From: Chthonobacter rhizosphaerae
Lineage (GTDB): Bacteria > Pseudomonadota > Alphaproteobacteria > Rhizobiales > Pleomorphomonadaceae
Assembly: GCF_013839525.1 (NCBI RefSeq)
Contig: NZ_JACDIS010000020.1
Span: 1-41,987 of the forward strand
DNA length: 41,987 nt
Reading direction: 5' to 3'
Part shown: positions 26,091 to 34,473 of the stretch, one piece after another
Layout of the letters: each line of letters opens with the position of its first letter
Position numbering within the stretch: position 1 is the first letter of the stretch
The notes under the pieces: generated by a model
What the model was told of the DNA's origin: nothing
Seen by the model: only the letters and a program-made list of their open reading frames with translations
The model's database searches: none
Position numbers and translations under genes: made by a program

Positions 26091-26962
26091 CCGACTCGCC
26101 GACCGTCACCGTCTTCAGCGACATCGTCTGCGAACTGGGCGAGGGGCCGTCCGCCCATCCGCTCGCCGGGCGGCTGTTCTGGTTCGACATCCTCAACAAG
26201 CGCCTGTTCGAGCGCCCGTTCGACCGGACCGGCACCATCATCCACGACCTTCCGTTCCACGGCACCGTGGCGGCGGCAATCGACGGCGGCCGTCAGCTGA
26301 TCGCCGCCGAAACCGGCTTCTACGTGCGGGAGATCGCCACCAACACGGTCACGCTGCACACCCCGCACCTTGCCGACGACACGGCCACACGGACGAACGA
26401 CGGCCGCGTGCATCCGGCCGGCGCCCTCTGGGTCGGCACCATGGGGTGGGACCCGGCGCCGGAGCGGGGCGCCATCTGGTGGTTCCGAAAGGGCGAGGTC
26501 CGCAAGCTGTTCGACGGCATCGCGATTCCGAACGCCATCTCGTTCGCGCCCGACGGCACCCACGCCTACTTCTCCGACACGAAGGTCGGGACCCTCTACC
26601 GGGTGGAGACCGACCCGGCCACCGGCCTGCCCACCGGGGAGCCGAAGGTGTTCGTCTCGGTGACCGACGGCGGTCCCGACGGCGCGGTGGTGGATGCGGA
26701 CGGCCTTCTGTGGAACGCCCGCTGGGGCGGCGGCGCCCTCGACGTCTATGCGCCGGACGGCAGGAGGATCCGGTCGATCGCGATACCGGCCAAGCAGGCG
26801 TCCTGCCCGTGCTTCTTCGGCCCGAACGCGGACCGGCTCGTTGTCACGTCCGCCCACGAAGGCATGGACGCGGCCGCGCGCGCGGCCGACCCCCTGGCCG
26901 GGCAGACGTTCCTCGTCGACCTGCCGGTCCGCGGCCGCTTCGATCCGCCGGTGGAGCTCTAG
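26087..26962 (+). CDS. SMP-30/gluconolactonase family sugar lactonase
   Basis: A six-bladed beta-propeller lactonase of 291 residues with no signal peptide. CELGEGPSAHP carries the metal-binding Glu. TRTNDGRVHPAGALWVGTM and IPNAISFAPDG carry the Asn ligands, and GGPDGAVVDADGLLWNARW carries the Asp ligand of this calcium/zinc-dependent family. It hydrolyses an aldonolactone to the open acid. Between dgoA and a sugar-acid dehydratase, the likely substrate is D-galactono-lactone, with L-arabino-lactone the main alternative because homologous operons use the same enzyme types. It overlaps dgoA by four bases. Confidence 0.88.
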   Translation: MTDSPTVTVFSDIVCELGEGPSAHPLAGRLFWFDILNKRLFERPFDRTGTIIHDLPFHGTVAAAIDGGRQLIAAETGFYVREIATNTVTLHTPHLADDTATRTNDGRVHPAGALWVGTMGWDPAPERGAIWWFRKGEVRKLFDGIAIPNAISFAPDGTHAYFSDTKVGTLYRVETDPATGLPTGEPKVFVSVTDGGPDGAVVDADGLLWNARWGGGALDVYAPDGRRIRSIAIPAKQASCPCFFGPNADRLVVTSAHEGMDAAARAADPLAGQTFLVDLPVRGRFDPPVEL

Positions 26963-27104
26963 GTATGTCGGAATGATATAGGTCGGCGTGCAAATTGGAG
27001 GTTTCCCGAAAGGCTCAAGGCCGTCTATGGTTGGGCCGTCGGCCTCTCGCGCGCCGACCCTCAAGCCTGCCTCGGGAAGACGATCCAGCCTCGGGAAGAG
27101 AAAC

Positions 27105-28874
27105 ATGTCCAAGCCGCCGCGCCGCTCCGCCCTCTGGTTCAACAACCCCGACAACCCCGGCATGACGGCGCTCTACCTGGAGCGCTACCTCAACTACGGC
27201 CTGACCCGGGAGGAGCTGCAGTCCGGCAAGCCGCTCATCGGCATCGCCCAGACCGGATCCGACCTGTCGCCCTGCAACCGCGTCCACCTGGAGCTCGCCA
27301 AGCGCGTGCGCGAGGGCATCCGGGCGGCCGGCGGCATCGCCTTCGAGTTTCCGGTCCACCCGATCCAGGAGACCGGACGCCGGCCGACGGCGGCGCTCGA
27401 CCGGAACCTCGCCTATCTCGGCCTCGTGGAGATCCTCCATGGCTACCCGCTCGACGGCGTCGTGCTGACGACCGGCTGCGACAAGACCACCCCGGCCTGC
27501 ATCATGGCCGCCGCCACCGTGGACCTGCCCGCCATCGTGCTTTCCGCCGGGCCGATGCTCGACGGCTGGATCGACGGGCGCCTCGCCGGCTCCGGCACCA
27601 TCATCTGGGAAAGCCGGCTGAAGCTTGCCGCCGGCGAGATCGACTACGGCGACTTCATGGAGGCGGCCGCCGCCTCGGCGCCGTCGGTCGGCTACTGCAA
27701 CACCATGGGCACGGCCTCCACCATGAACTCGCTCGCCGAGGCGCTCGGCATGTCGCTGCCCGGCAACGCGTCCATTCCGGCGCCCTATCGGGAGCGCGGG
27801 CAGATGGCCTACATGACCGGCAAGCGCATCGTCGAGATGGTGGACGAGGACCTGCGGCCGTCCAAGATCCTCACCCGGAAGGCGATCGAGAACGCCATCG
27901 TGGTCAACTCGGCGATCGGCGGCTCCACCAACGCCCAGCCGCACATCACCGCCATCGCCCGCCACGCGGGGGTGGAGATCCAGGCCATGGACTGGCAGAC
28001 CGTCGGCTACGACGTGCCGCTGATCGTCAACATGCAGCCGGCCGGCGCCTACCTGTCGGAAAGCTTCCATCGGGCCGGCGGCGTCCCGGTGGTCATGAAG
28101 GAACTGCTCGCCCACGGCCGCCTGCACGGCGACGCCGTCACGGTCTCCGGCCGCACCGTGGCGGAGAACGTGGAGCGCGCCCTGCCGCCGGACGGCGAGG
28201 TGATCAAGCGCTACGAGGCGCCGCTGAAGGAGCGCGCCGGCTTCATCGTGCTGAAGGGCAACCTGTTCGACAGCGCCATCATGAAGACGAGCGTCATTTC
28301 CGAGGAGTTCTACGAACGCTACCTGAACCGCCCGGGCCATCGCTGGATCCTGGAAGGCCGGGCCGTGGTGTTCGACGGTTCGGAGGACTACCACCACCGG
28401 ATCGACGATCCGTCGCTCGGGATCGACGAGAACAGCATCCTGGTGATCCGCTACACCGGGCCGGTCGGCTGGCCCGGCGGCGCCGAGGTGGTGAACATGC
28501 AGCCGCCGGCGGCCCTCATCAAGCGTGGGATCACCTCGCTGCCGTGCATCGGCGACGGCCGGCAGTCCGGCACGTCCGGGTCGGCGTCCATCCTGAACGC
28601 CTCGCCGGAGGCGGCGGTGGGCGGCGGCCTCGGCCTTCTGGAGACGGGAGACATCCTGCGCTTCGACCTGGAGAAGGGCACCGCCGACGCGCTCGTCGAT
28701 CCCGCCGTCTGGGAGGAGCGCCGGCGCACCTTCAAGCCGACCTACCCGGCGTCCCAGACGCCATGGCAGGAACTCCACCGGGCGACCGTCGGCCAGTTCG
28801 AGACCGGCGCGTGCATGGAACTGGCCGTCAAGTATCGCGGCGTATCGGCAATTATACCGCGGGACAATCATTAG
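27105..28874 (+). CDS. IlvD/Edd-family sugar-acid dehydratase (galactonate/arabinonate type)
   Basis: A dehydratase of 589 residues. It has three cysteines in the positions used to bind the Fe-S cluster: Cys57 ([10 protein letters not shown]), Cys125 ([10 protein letters not shown]) and Cys198 ([15 protein letters not shown]). Length and sequence place it with aldonate dehydratases rather than with branched-chain IlvD: it has the N-terminal [20 protein letters not shown] and the C-terminal [22 protein letters not shown]. It removes water from an aldonate to give the 2-keto-3-deoxy acid. ATG 27105 follows GGGAAGAG by five bases; the 142-base gap after the lactonase could hold an internal promoter. 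The neighbours argue for D-galactonate; arabinonate or fuconate activity is possible. Confidence 0.88.
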   Translation: MSKPPRRSALWFNNPDNPGMTALYLERYLNYGLTREELQSGKPLIGIAQTGSDLSPCNRVHLELAKRVREGIRAAGGIAFEFPVHPIQETGRRPTAALDRNLAYLGLVEILHGYPLDGVVLTTGCDKTTPACIMAAATVDLPAIVLSAGPMLDGWIDGRLAGSGTIIWESRLKLAAGEIDYGDFMEAAAASAPSVGYCNTMGTASTMNSLAEALGMSLPGNASIPAPYRERGQMAYMTGKRIVEMVDEDLRPSKILTRKAIENAIVVNSAIGGSTNAQPHITAIARHAGVEIQAMDWQTVGYDVPLIVNMQPAGAYLSESFHRAGGVPVVMKELLAHGRLHGDAVTVSGRTVAENVERALPPDGEVIKRYEAPLKERAGFIVLKGNLFDSAIMKTSVISEEFYERYLNRPGHRWILEGRAVVFDGSEDYHHRIDDPSLGIDENSILVIRYTGPVGWPGGAEVVNMQPPAALIKRGITSLPCIGDGRQSGTSGSASILNASPEAAVGGGLGLLETGDILRFDLEKGTADALVDPAVWEERRRTFKPTYPASQTPWQELHRATVGQFETGACMELAVKYRGVSAIIPRDNH

Positions 28875-28896
28875 TTTTTTCGCGCCTACCGAGATC

Positions 28897-28927
28897 CGGC
28901 CCGCTGCTTTCATCGTGTGGCGGGCCG
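28897..28927 (+). terminator. Stem-loop downstream of the dehydratase gene
   Basis: An 8-base perfect stem CGGCCCGC/GCGGGCCG (28897-28904 and 28920-28927) with a 15-base loop, 23 bases after the dehydratase stop and before the next promoter. No T-run follows directly, so it would be a weak or Rho-assisted terminator. Confidence 0.45.
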
Positions 28928-28947
28928 ATGATCAAAGGTAAGTTGTT

Positions 28948-28976
28948 TTGACAATGGAATTAGTTTCGCCTTTACA
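28948..28976 (+). promoter_or_regulatory. Sigma70-like promoter for the GGDEF-EAL / binding-protein unit
   Basis: TTGACA (28948-28953) is separated by 17 bases from TTTACA (28971-28976), a consensus -35 with optimal spacing and a reasonable -10. It lies in a local AT-rich patch of an otherwise GC-rich region, about 50 bases upstream of the GTG start at 29029. Confidence 0.6.
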
Positions 28977-29028
28977 GTTTCCCGTCTAGTCTGGCTGCCG
29001 TGAGTCCTCGGAAGAAACCGGAGGCACG

Positions 29029-31083
29029 GTGGTATCGATCGCGCACATCCGGCTTGTCCGGCAAAATTACGCTCTCGCGATCGCCATCCTGGTTGCGCTT
29101 GCCATTGCGAGCGCCACGCTCATGCACTGGGCCTTGAAGGTCCAGAGCGCCAACGTCGAGCTCAGCCTCCTGTCCAGCCGGCAGGCGCAGGCCTTCGCCT
29201 CGCTGAAGTCGGCCACCGGCGTCTTCATCCAGGCCGTGGAACACCCCAGCACGGTGGAGGATCAGCTCGTCGAGATCCGCCAGCGCCTGGAGACCGAGGC
29301 GAGGGAGCTGGATTCCATCAACATCGAGATCAGGACCTTCCTAGCCGCCAGGAAAGGCTTGTTCCAGAGCGGCATCTCCCAGACCGTGCTGGACATCTAC
29401 GAGGAGCGCCCGCACCGGCTGAGCCATTGGCTGGAGGTGGTGGTCTGGCGCATGAAGGGTTTGGCCAAGCTGAACCTCACGGAGGCCCGCTACTTCCTGA
29501 GGAACTGGTCCTCCGTCGACGTGGCCTTCCTGTCCGAAAAGGGCCTTTCCCGTTCCTTCGGCATTCTCCTGGCGGAAATCGAGAAGACGTCGCGCGACCT
29601 GGTCGTCCAACTCCGGACCGCCCAGTTCGTCCTCACGCTCACGACGCTCCTGGTTCTGCTCGGGGAGGTCGCCCTCATCTTCGGCCCCATGGTTCGCAGC
29701 CTTCGGGAGGAGCATGCCCGCGCGGAGGAGAAGACGAAGGAGCTGAACCGGCTCGCGTTCACGGACGGCCTGACGGGACTGGCGAACCGGACCGCCTTCC
29801 GCCGCGCCCTGGAGGATGCCTGCCGGTCACAGTCCGACGGCAGCTTCGCCCTCATCCTGTGCGACCTCGACAGGTTCAAGGCGGTCAATGACGGCTTCGG
29901 CCATGCGGCGGGCGATGCGCTTCTCCAGGAGATGGCCCGGCGCATCTCAAGCGTCGTTCGGCCGGACGATTTCACCGCGCGCCTCGGCGGCGACGAGTTC
30001 GCGGTCCTGGCCGCGGGACTGAAGCAGGAGGCCGACCTGACCCACATGATCGCCGCCATCCGGTCCGCCACGGCGAAACCCTGGCGGTGGGGCGACGTGG
30101 AGATCGACGTGTCCTCGGCCGTCGGCGGCGCTCTCTGCGCCACGCCCGGCGAGGACCCGGACAGGTTGCTCGCCTATGCGGATCTCGCCCTCTACGACGC
30201 CAAGTCGGGCGACTACCACCTGAAGGTCTTCGACAAGGGACTGAAGGACGAGCGGGACCGCGAGGCGGCCATCCTGCGCGAACTTTCGGGCGCCCTCGCC
30301 AACGGCGAATTCGAACTCCACTACCAGCCCAAGGTGCGGGTCCGGGACGGCGCGGTCGTCGGTGTCGAGGCGCTGGTGCGCTGGCGCCACCCGGAGCGGG
30401 GCCTCCTGCAGCCGGGCGCTTTTCTCGGGGCCGTGCAGCGCGGCGGCCGCATGGTGGACCTGACCCGCGCCTTGATCGAGACCGCCGGGCGCGACATGGC
30501 CAGCTGGCGCCGGAAGGGCTTGCCGATCGACCATGTGGCTGTGAACATGCCGGAAAGCATGCTGTCGAGCCGCATCTGCCTGCCGGTCGTCGCGTCCATG
30601 CTGGCCCGCCATGGCCTGCCGGGGTCCGTCCTGGCGGTCGAGATCACCGAGGACGTTCTCCTGTCCCGCGCCGCGGACACGATCGCGGGCGTTGTGAACG
30701 ACCTCAGCGCGCTCGGCGTCCAGATCGCCTTCGACGACTTCGGCACGGGCTTCGCGTCGCTGTCGCACCTGCGGTCCTTCACCTTCGACCAGGTCAAGAT
30801 CGACCGCAGCTTCATCTCCGAGATCGGAACCGGCACCGCGAGCCAGGAGATCGTGCGCTCGATCAGTTCTCTGGCGAGAGCGCTCGGCAAGGACGTGGTC
30901 GCCGAGGGGGTGGAGACAGAGGCCCAGTTGGCATTTCTGGCCGCGGAAGGCTGCGGCATCGTTCAGGGGTTCCTGTTCTCCGGGGCGCTTCCCCGCGCCG
31001 ACCTGGAGGCCTGGGTCCTCCGCCATGAGGCGCAGCGGCATGCCAGCCAGGTCGGCGCCGTCCAGAAGGTCGCATCAGGCTGA
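29029..31083 (+). CDS. Membrane-bound GGDEF-EAL cyclic-di-GMP enzyme with periplasmic sensor region
   Basis: A 684-residue bifunctional signalling protein. Membrane segments at about 15-37 and 203-227 enclose a periplasmic region of some 165 residues that matches no sensor domain I recognise. The diguanylate cyclase domain (about 245-400) has an intact GGDEF at 320-324 and FTDGLTGLANR. The phosphodiesterase domain (about 410-665) has EAL at 447-449, DDFGTG at 569-574 and AEGVET, so both activities are possible. GTG 29029 follows GGAGG by five bases. A predicted sugar-binding protein starts 44 bases downstream, which suggests that ligand-bound binding protein could be read by the periplasmic region. 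That coupling is inference. Confidence 0.92.
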   Translation: MVSIAHIRLVRQNYALAIAILVALAIASATLMHWALKVQSANVELSLLSSRQAQAFASLKSATGVFIQAVEHPSTVEDQLVEIRQRLETEARELDSINIEIRTFLAARKGLFQSGISQTVLDIYEERPHRLSHWLEVVVWRMKGLAKLNLTEARYFLRNWSSVDVAFLSEKGLSRSFGILLAEIEKTSRDLVVQLRTAQFVLTLTTLLVLLGEVALIFGPMVRSLREEHARAEEKTKELNRLAFTDGLTGLANRTAFRRALEDACRSQSDGSFALILCDLDRFKAVNDGFGHAAGDALLQEMARRISSVVRPDDFTARLGGDEFAVLAAGLKQEADLTHMIAAIRSATAKPWRWGDVEIDVSSAVGGALCATPGEDPDRLLAYADLALYDAKSGDYHLKVFDKGLKDERDREAAILRELSGALANGEFELHYQPKVRVRDGAVVGVEALVRWRHPERGLLQPGAFLGAVQRGGRMVDLTRALIETAGRDMASWRRKGLPIDHVAVNMPESMLSSRICLPVVASMLARHGLPGSVLAVEITEDVLLSRAADTIAGVVNDLSALGVQIAFDDFGTGFASLSHLRSFTFDQVKIDRSFISEIGTGTASQEIVRSISSLARALGKDVVAEGVETEAQLAFLAAEGCGIVQGFLFSGALPRADLEAWVLRHEAQRHASQVGAVQKVASG

Positions 31084-31127
31084 CCCTGCGATCGGGGTAA
31101 CGGCCAAGACAGACAGGAGCGTTTTCC

Positions 31128-32381
31128 ATGTCCGCAGTGTCCAGAACAGCCGCGATCTTCCTGGCCGCCATCATGGCGATGGCGACGGCAACGCGCGCGC
31201 AGTCGACCGACTTCGAGATCTTCACCTATTGGACCTCCACGAGCGAAGCCGCCCTCCAGGAGGTGCGGAAGGCCTTCGAGGCGCGCGGTGGCGTCTGGCA
31301 CCACCGCAGCTTCGAAAACAGCTTCGTCCAGTTCCGCGAACTCACCCGCCTATCGGTCGCGGGCGTCCCGCCCTCCGTCACCCAATGGCCTCCCGGAGCC
31401 TCGCTGCGCGAACTCGCCGACGTCGGCATGATCGAGCCGATCGACCACTTCGCCGAGGCGGGGCGCTGGCGGGAGGTGCTGCCGCGAGCGGTCATCGACC
31501 TGATCAGCTACGAGGGCCGGATCTACCTGGCGCCGGTCGGCTTCCACGTCGAGCACATGCTTTGGACCAACAAGCGCGTCCTCGACGCCCACGGCATCGC
31601 CCGGCCTGAAACCCTCGACGACCTGATCGCCGCCGGGCGCGTTCTGAAGGCCGCGGGCGTCACGCCGATCGCCCTGCCGAAGGACGAGTGGACGCGCGTC
31701 TTCCTCATCCGGGCCGTGATGGCGCACCTCGCCGGCCGGGCGCCGATCCTGCACCGGCCGAAAGTCACCTGGTCGGAAGTCATCGACGATCCCGTCCTGG
31801 ACGACATCATGGCGACGCTGGTCAGCCTCAGGGACCTGGTGACGCCGGTGGACGTGGCCGGGAACTGGTCCGACGCGGCGCGGGACCTCGCCGAGGGAAG
31901 ATCCGCCTTCTACGTCATGGGCGACTGGGTGCGCGGCGAATTCCGGGCGCTCGGCAAGACCATCGGGGAGGACATCCTCTGCGGCCTCGTGCCCGGCGTC
32001 GGTGTCAGGCAGCGCATCGTCGTCGACGGATTTGCCTTCATGCCGACGACCGATCCGATGGTCCGGGCGTCCCAGGCGCTCATGGCGGAGGTCCTGATGG
32101 ATCCGGCCGTCCAGTTGGCCTTCGCCAAGCCGAAGGGCTCGGTACCGGTCCGACGCGACGCCGACCTGGAGGCGCTCGACTCCTGCGTCAAGGATGCGAT
32201 GGCGGATTCGGACGATCCGGCCAACGCGCAGCACCAGTTCAACCCGAAGGAACGGGACGCGAGCCGGGAGGTGCGCTACTACGTCACCATGATGGAGGCG
32301 TTGTCGAACCCGAAGCTCGACGCCCCGACGGCCATCGCCCGGATGCGTGCGATCCGCGACGACACGTCCATGGCGCCCTGA
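31128..32381 (+). CDS. Extracellular solute-binding protein, family 1 (sugar type), orphan
   Basis: A 417-residue secreted protein: signal peptide 1-24 ends ATRAQ, followed by a MalE-like fold beginning FEIFTYWTSTSEAALQEV. The stretches RIYLAPVGFHVEHMLWTNKRVLD and GRSAFYVMGDWVRGEF are typical of ABC sugar-binding proteins (CUT1 family). No permease or ATPase for sugar import is nearby. It follows the GGDEF-EAL gene by 44 bases with an AGGAG site, as though it served that sensor rather than a transporter. Two cysteines (in ILCGLV and DSCVKD) are present. It is convergent with glmS, with a stem-loop between them. The family is clear, but ligand and role are not. Confidence 0.88.
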   Translation: MSAVSRTAAIFLAAIMAMATATRAQSTDFEIFTYWTSTSEAALQEVRKAFEARGGVWHHRSFENSFVQFRELTRLSVAGVPPSVTQWPPGASLRELADVGMIEPIDHFAEAGRWREVLPRAVIDLISYEGRIYLAPVGFHVEHMLWTNKRVLDAHGIARPETLDDLIAAGRVLKAAGVTPIALPKDEWTRVFLIRAVMAHLAGRAPILHRPKVTWSEVIDDPVLDDIMATLVSLRDLVTPVDVAGNWSDAARDLAEGRSAFYVMGDWVRGEFRALGKTIGEDILCGLVPGVGVRQRIVVDGFAFMPTTDPMVRASQALMAEVLMDPAVQLAFAKPKGSVPVRRDADLEALDSCVKDAMADSDDPANAQHQFNPKERDASREVRYYVTMMEALSNPKLDAPTAIARMRAIRDDTSMAP

Positions 32382-32424
32382 CGATCCGTCCCGGATCGGC
32401 TCCAGCCGGCCGGGAGACCGCGCT

Positions 32425-32445
32425 CCGGCGGGATCTGCCCGCCGG
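32425..32445. terminator. Stem-loop between convergent genes
   Basis: CCGGCGGG, loop ATCTG, CCCGCCGG: a perfect 8-base stem lying between the stop of the binding-protein gene (32381) and the stop of glmS (32455). Its position between convergent genes suggests a bidirectional terminator. No T-run is present on either side. Confidence 0.55.
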
Positions 32446-32454
32446 CCGGGTCGC

Positions 32455-34281
32455 TCACTCCACGGTGACGCTCTTGGCGAGGTTGCGCGGCTGGTCCACG
32501 TCCGTGCCGATGAACACCGCCGTGTGGTAGGCGAGGAGCTGGATCGGCAGAGCGTAGACGAGCGGCGTGATCACCGCCGGCATCTGCGGCAGCACGATCG
32601 TCTCCATCGTCTTCACCTCGGTCGCGGCGGCGCCGGCCGGGTCGGTGATCAGGATGATCTGGCCGCCGCGGGCAGCCACCTCCTGCATGTTGGAGATCGT
32701 CTTCTCGAAAATGCCGTCGAACGGGGCGATGACCACCACCGGCATGGCCTCGTCGATGAGGGCGATCGGCCCGTGCTTCAATTCGCCGGCCGCATAGCCC
32801 TCCGCGTGGATGTAGCTGATCTCCTTCAGCTTCAGCGCGCCTTCCAGCGCCAGCGGATAGGAGGTGCCGCGGCCGAGGTAGAGGGCGTGCCGGGCCTTGG
32901 AGAGCCGCTTGGCCAGCCGCTCGATCTGCGGCTCCCGCTTCAGCGCCTCGGCGGCGAAGCGCGGAAGCTCCGTCAGCGCTTGCACCAGCTCCATCTCGGC
33001 CGCCTCGTCGAGCGCGCCGCGCTGGCGGCCCGCCGCGATCGCGAGTGCCGCCAGGGCGGTCAGCTGGCAGGTGAAGGCCTTGGTGGAGGCGACGCCGATC
33101 TCCGGCCCGGCGAGCGTCGGGAACACCACGTCCGCCTCGCGGGCCATGGTGGAGCCGGTCACGTTGACGACGGCCGCCACGTGCTGGCCCACGGCCTTGC
33201 AGTAGCGCAACGCCGCCAGCGTGTCGGCGGTTTCGCCCGACTGGGACACGAACAGCGACAGGTCGCCCGCCTCCAGCGGCGCCTCCCGGTAGCGGAACTC
33301 GGACGCGATGTCGATGTCCACCGGCAGGCGGGCGTAGCGCTCGAACCAGTACTTGGCGGTGAGGCCCGCGTAGAAGGCGGTGCCGCAGGCCGAGATCACC
33401 AGCCGCCGCACGGTGCGGAAGTCGAACGGCAGGCCCGCCGGCAACCGGGTCCGGCCGGTGGTGAAGTCGATGTAGTGGGCGAGGGTGTGGCCGATCACCT
33501 CCGGTTGCTCGTGGATCTCCTTGGCCATGAAGTGCCGATGGTTGCCCTTGTCCACCAGCACCGCCGCCGCCGAGGACGTGTGCACCGGCCGTGCCACCAC
33601 CGTGCCGGCCTCATTGCGGATCGTCGCCCCCTCGTGGGTGATCACCGCCCAGTCGCCGTCCTCCAGGTAGCAGACGGACGTGGTGAGCGGACCGAGCGCG
33701 ATGGCGTCGGAGCCGAGATACATCTCGCCCTTGCCATAGCCGATGGCGAGCGGGGGGCCGCGGCGGGCGCCGATCAGAAGGTCCGGCCGGCCTTCGAACA
33801 GGACCGCGAGCGCGAACGCTCCGCTGAGCCGCGGCAGCACCGCGCCGACCGCCTCGACGGGCGACCGGCCGGCCTGGAGCTCCGCCGCCACCAGATGGGC
33901 CACCACCTCCGTGTCGGTGTCCGACTGGAAGCGCACGCCCGCGGCGGACAGCTCGGACTTCAACGCCTGGAAATTCTCGATGATGCCGTTGTGGACGACC
34001 GCGACGCCCTGGCCGACATGCGGGTGGGCGTTCCGCTCGGTCGGTCCGCCGTGGGTCGCCCAGCGGGTATGACCGATTCCGATCGTGCCGCCGAGTGGTT
34101 GGCCCGCGAGCTTCTCGGCGAGGTTGGCGAGCTTGCCCTCGGCCCGCCGCCGGGTGAGCGCCCCGTTCTCCAGGGTCGCCACGCCGGCGCTGTCGTAGCC
34201 GCGGTATTCCAGGAGGCGGAGGCTGTCCACCAGCCGTCCCGCCACCGGTTCGCGCCCGACGATCCCAACGATTCCGCACAT
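32455..34281 (-). CDS. glmS: Glutamine--fructose-6-phosphate aminotransferase (isomerizing)
   Basis: A 608-residue enzyme that makes glucosamine 6-phosphate from fructose 6-phosphate and glutamine, the first step to UDP-GlcNAc. ATG 34281 gives MCGIVGIVG, placing the nucleophilic Cys at position 2 as required after Met removal; the frame's earlier start (34326) would bury it. The N-terminal Ntn-amidotransferase domain shows GIGHTRWATHG. Two SIS domains follow (ISACGTAFYAGL, SQSGETADTL, LGRGTSYPLALEGALKLKEISY), and the end DQPRNLAKSVTVE is the normal C-terminus. It lies 192 bases after glmU in the same direction. No glmS ribozyme-like element was recognised in the gap. Confidence 0.97.
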   Translation of the reverse strand: MCGIVGIVGREPVAGRLVDSLRLLEYRGYDSAGVATLENGALTRRRAEGKLANLAEKLAGQPLGGTIGIGHTRWATHGGPTERNAHPHVGQGVAVVHNGIIENFQALKSELSAAGVRFQSDTDTEVVAHLVAAELQAGRSPVEAVGAVLPRLSGAFALAVLFEGRPDLLIGARRGPPLAIGYGKGEMYLGSDAIALGPLTTSVCYLEDGDWAVITHEGATIRNEAGTVVARPVHTSSAAAVLVDKGNHRHFMAKEIHEQPEVIGHTLAHYIDFTTGRTRLPAGLPFDFRTVRRLVISACGTAFYAGLTAKYWFERYARLPVDIDIASEFRYREAPLEAGDLSLFVSQSGETADTLAALRYCKAVGQHVAAVVNVTGSTMAREADVVFPTLAGPEIGVASTKAFTCQLTALAALAIAAGRQRGALDEAAEMELVQALTELPRFAAEALKREPQIERLAKRLSKARHALYLGRGTSYPLALEGALKLKEISYIHAEGYAAGELKHGPIALIDEAMPVVVIAPFDGIFEKTISNMQEVAARGGQIILITDPAGAAATEVKTMETIVLPQMPAVITPLVYALPIQLLAYHTAVFIGTDVDQPRNLAKSVTVE

Positions 34282-34473
34282 CCCGGTCGATCCCCGCTCG
34301 AACTTGAAAGAAACGATATCCGTCATCGCTGGACGGGCGGTTAAGGCCGCCCGCGCCCGGCCGGCCCCCCTTCGTCTCGCAAGGCGACCCTAGTGGAGAC
34401 CGGCGAAGCGGCAGAAATCACTCTTTCTGTCCAATTGTAACGTGTCCCGCCCCGTAGGGTGGAGCCGGCCGGT

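Noticed and set aside
26963-27104. Operator or second promoter before the dehydratase gene
   Set aside because: The gap has an AT-rich patch (GAATGATATAGG) but no clear hexamer pair or palindrome.
27015-28913. Minus-strand open frame of 632 codons over the dehydratase gene
   Set aside because: It mirrors the dehydratase coding sequence, shows no domain and has the usual shadow composition.
32347-34344. Plus-strand open frame of 665 codons over glmS
   Set aside because: Antisense to a complete, motif-verified glmS; no ribosome site or family signature.
34282-34473. Promoter or glmS-type ribozyme in the glmU-glmS gap
   Set aside because: TTGGAC on the minus strand has no -10 at suitable distance and no ribozyme core could be recognised.
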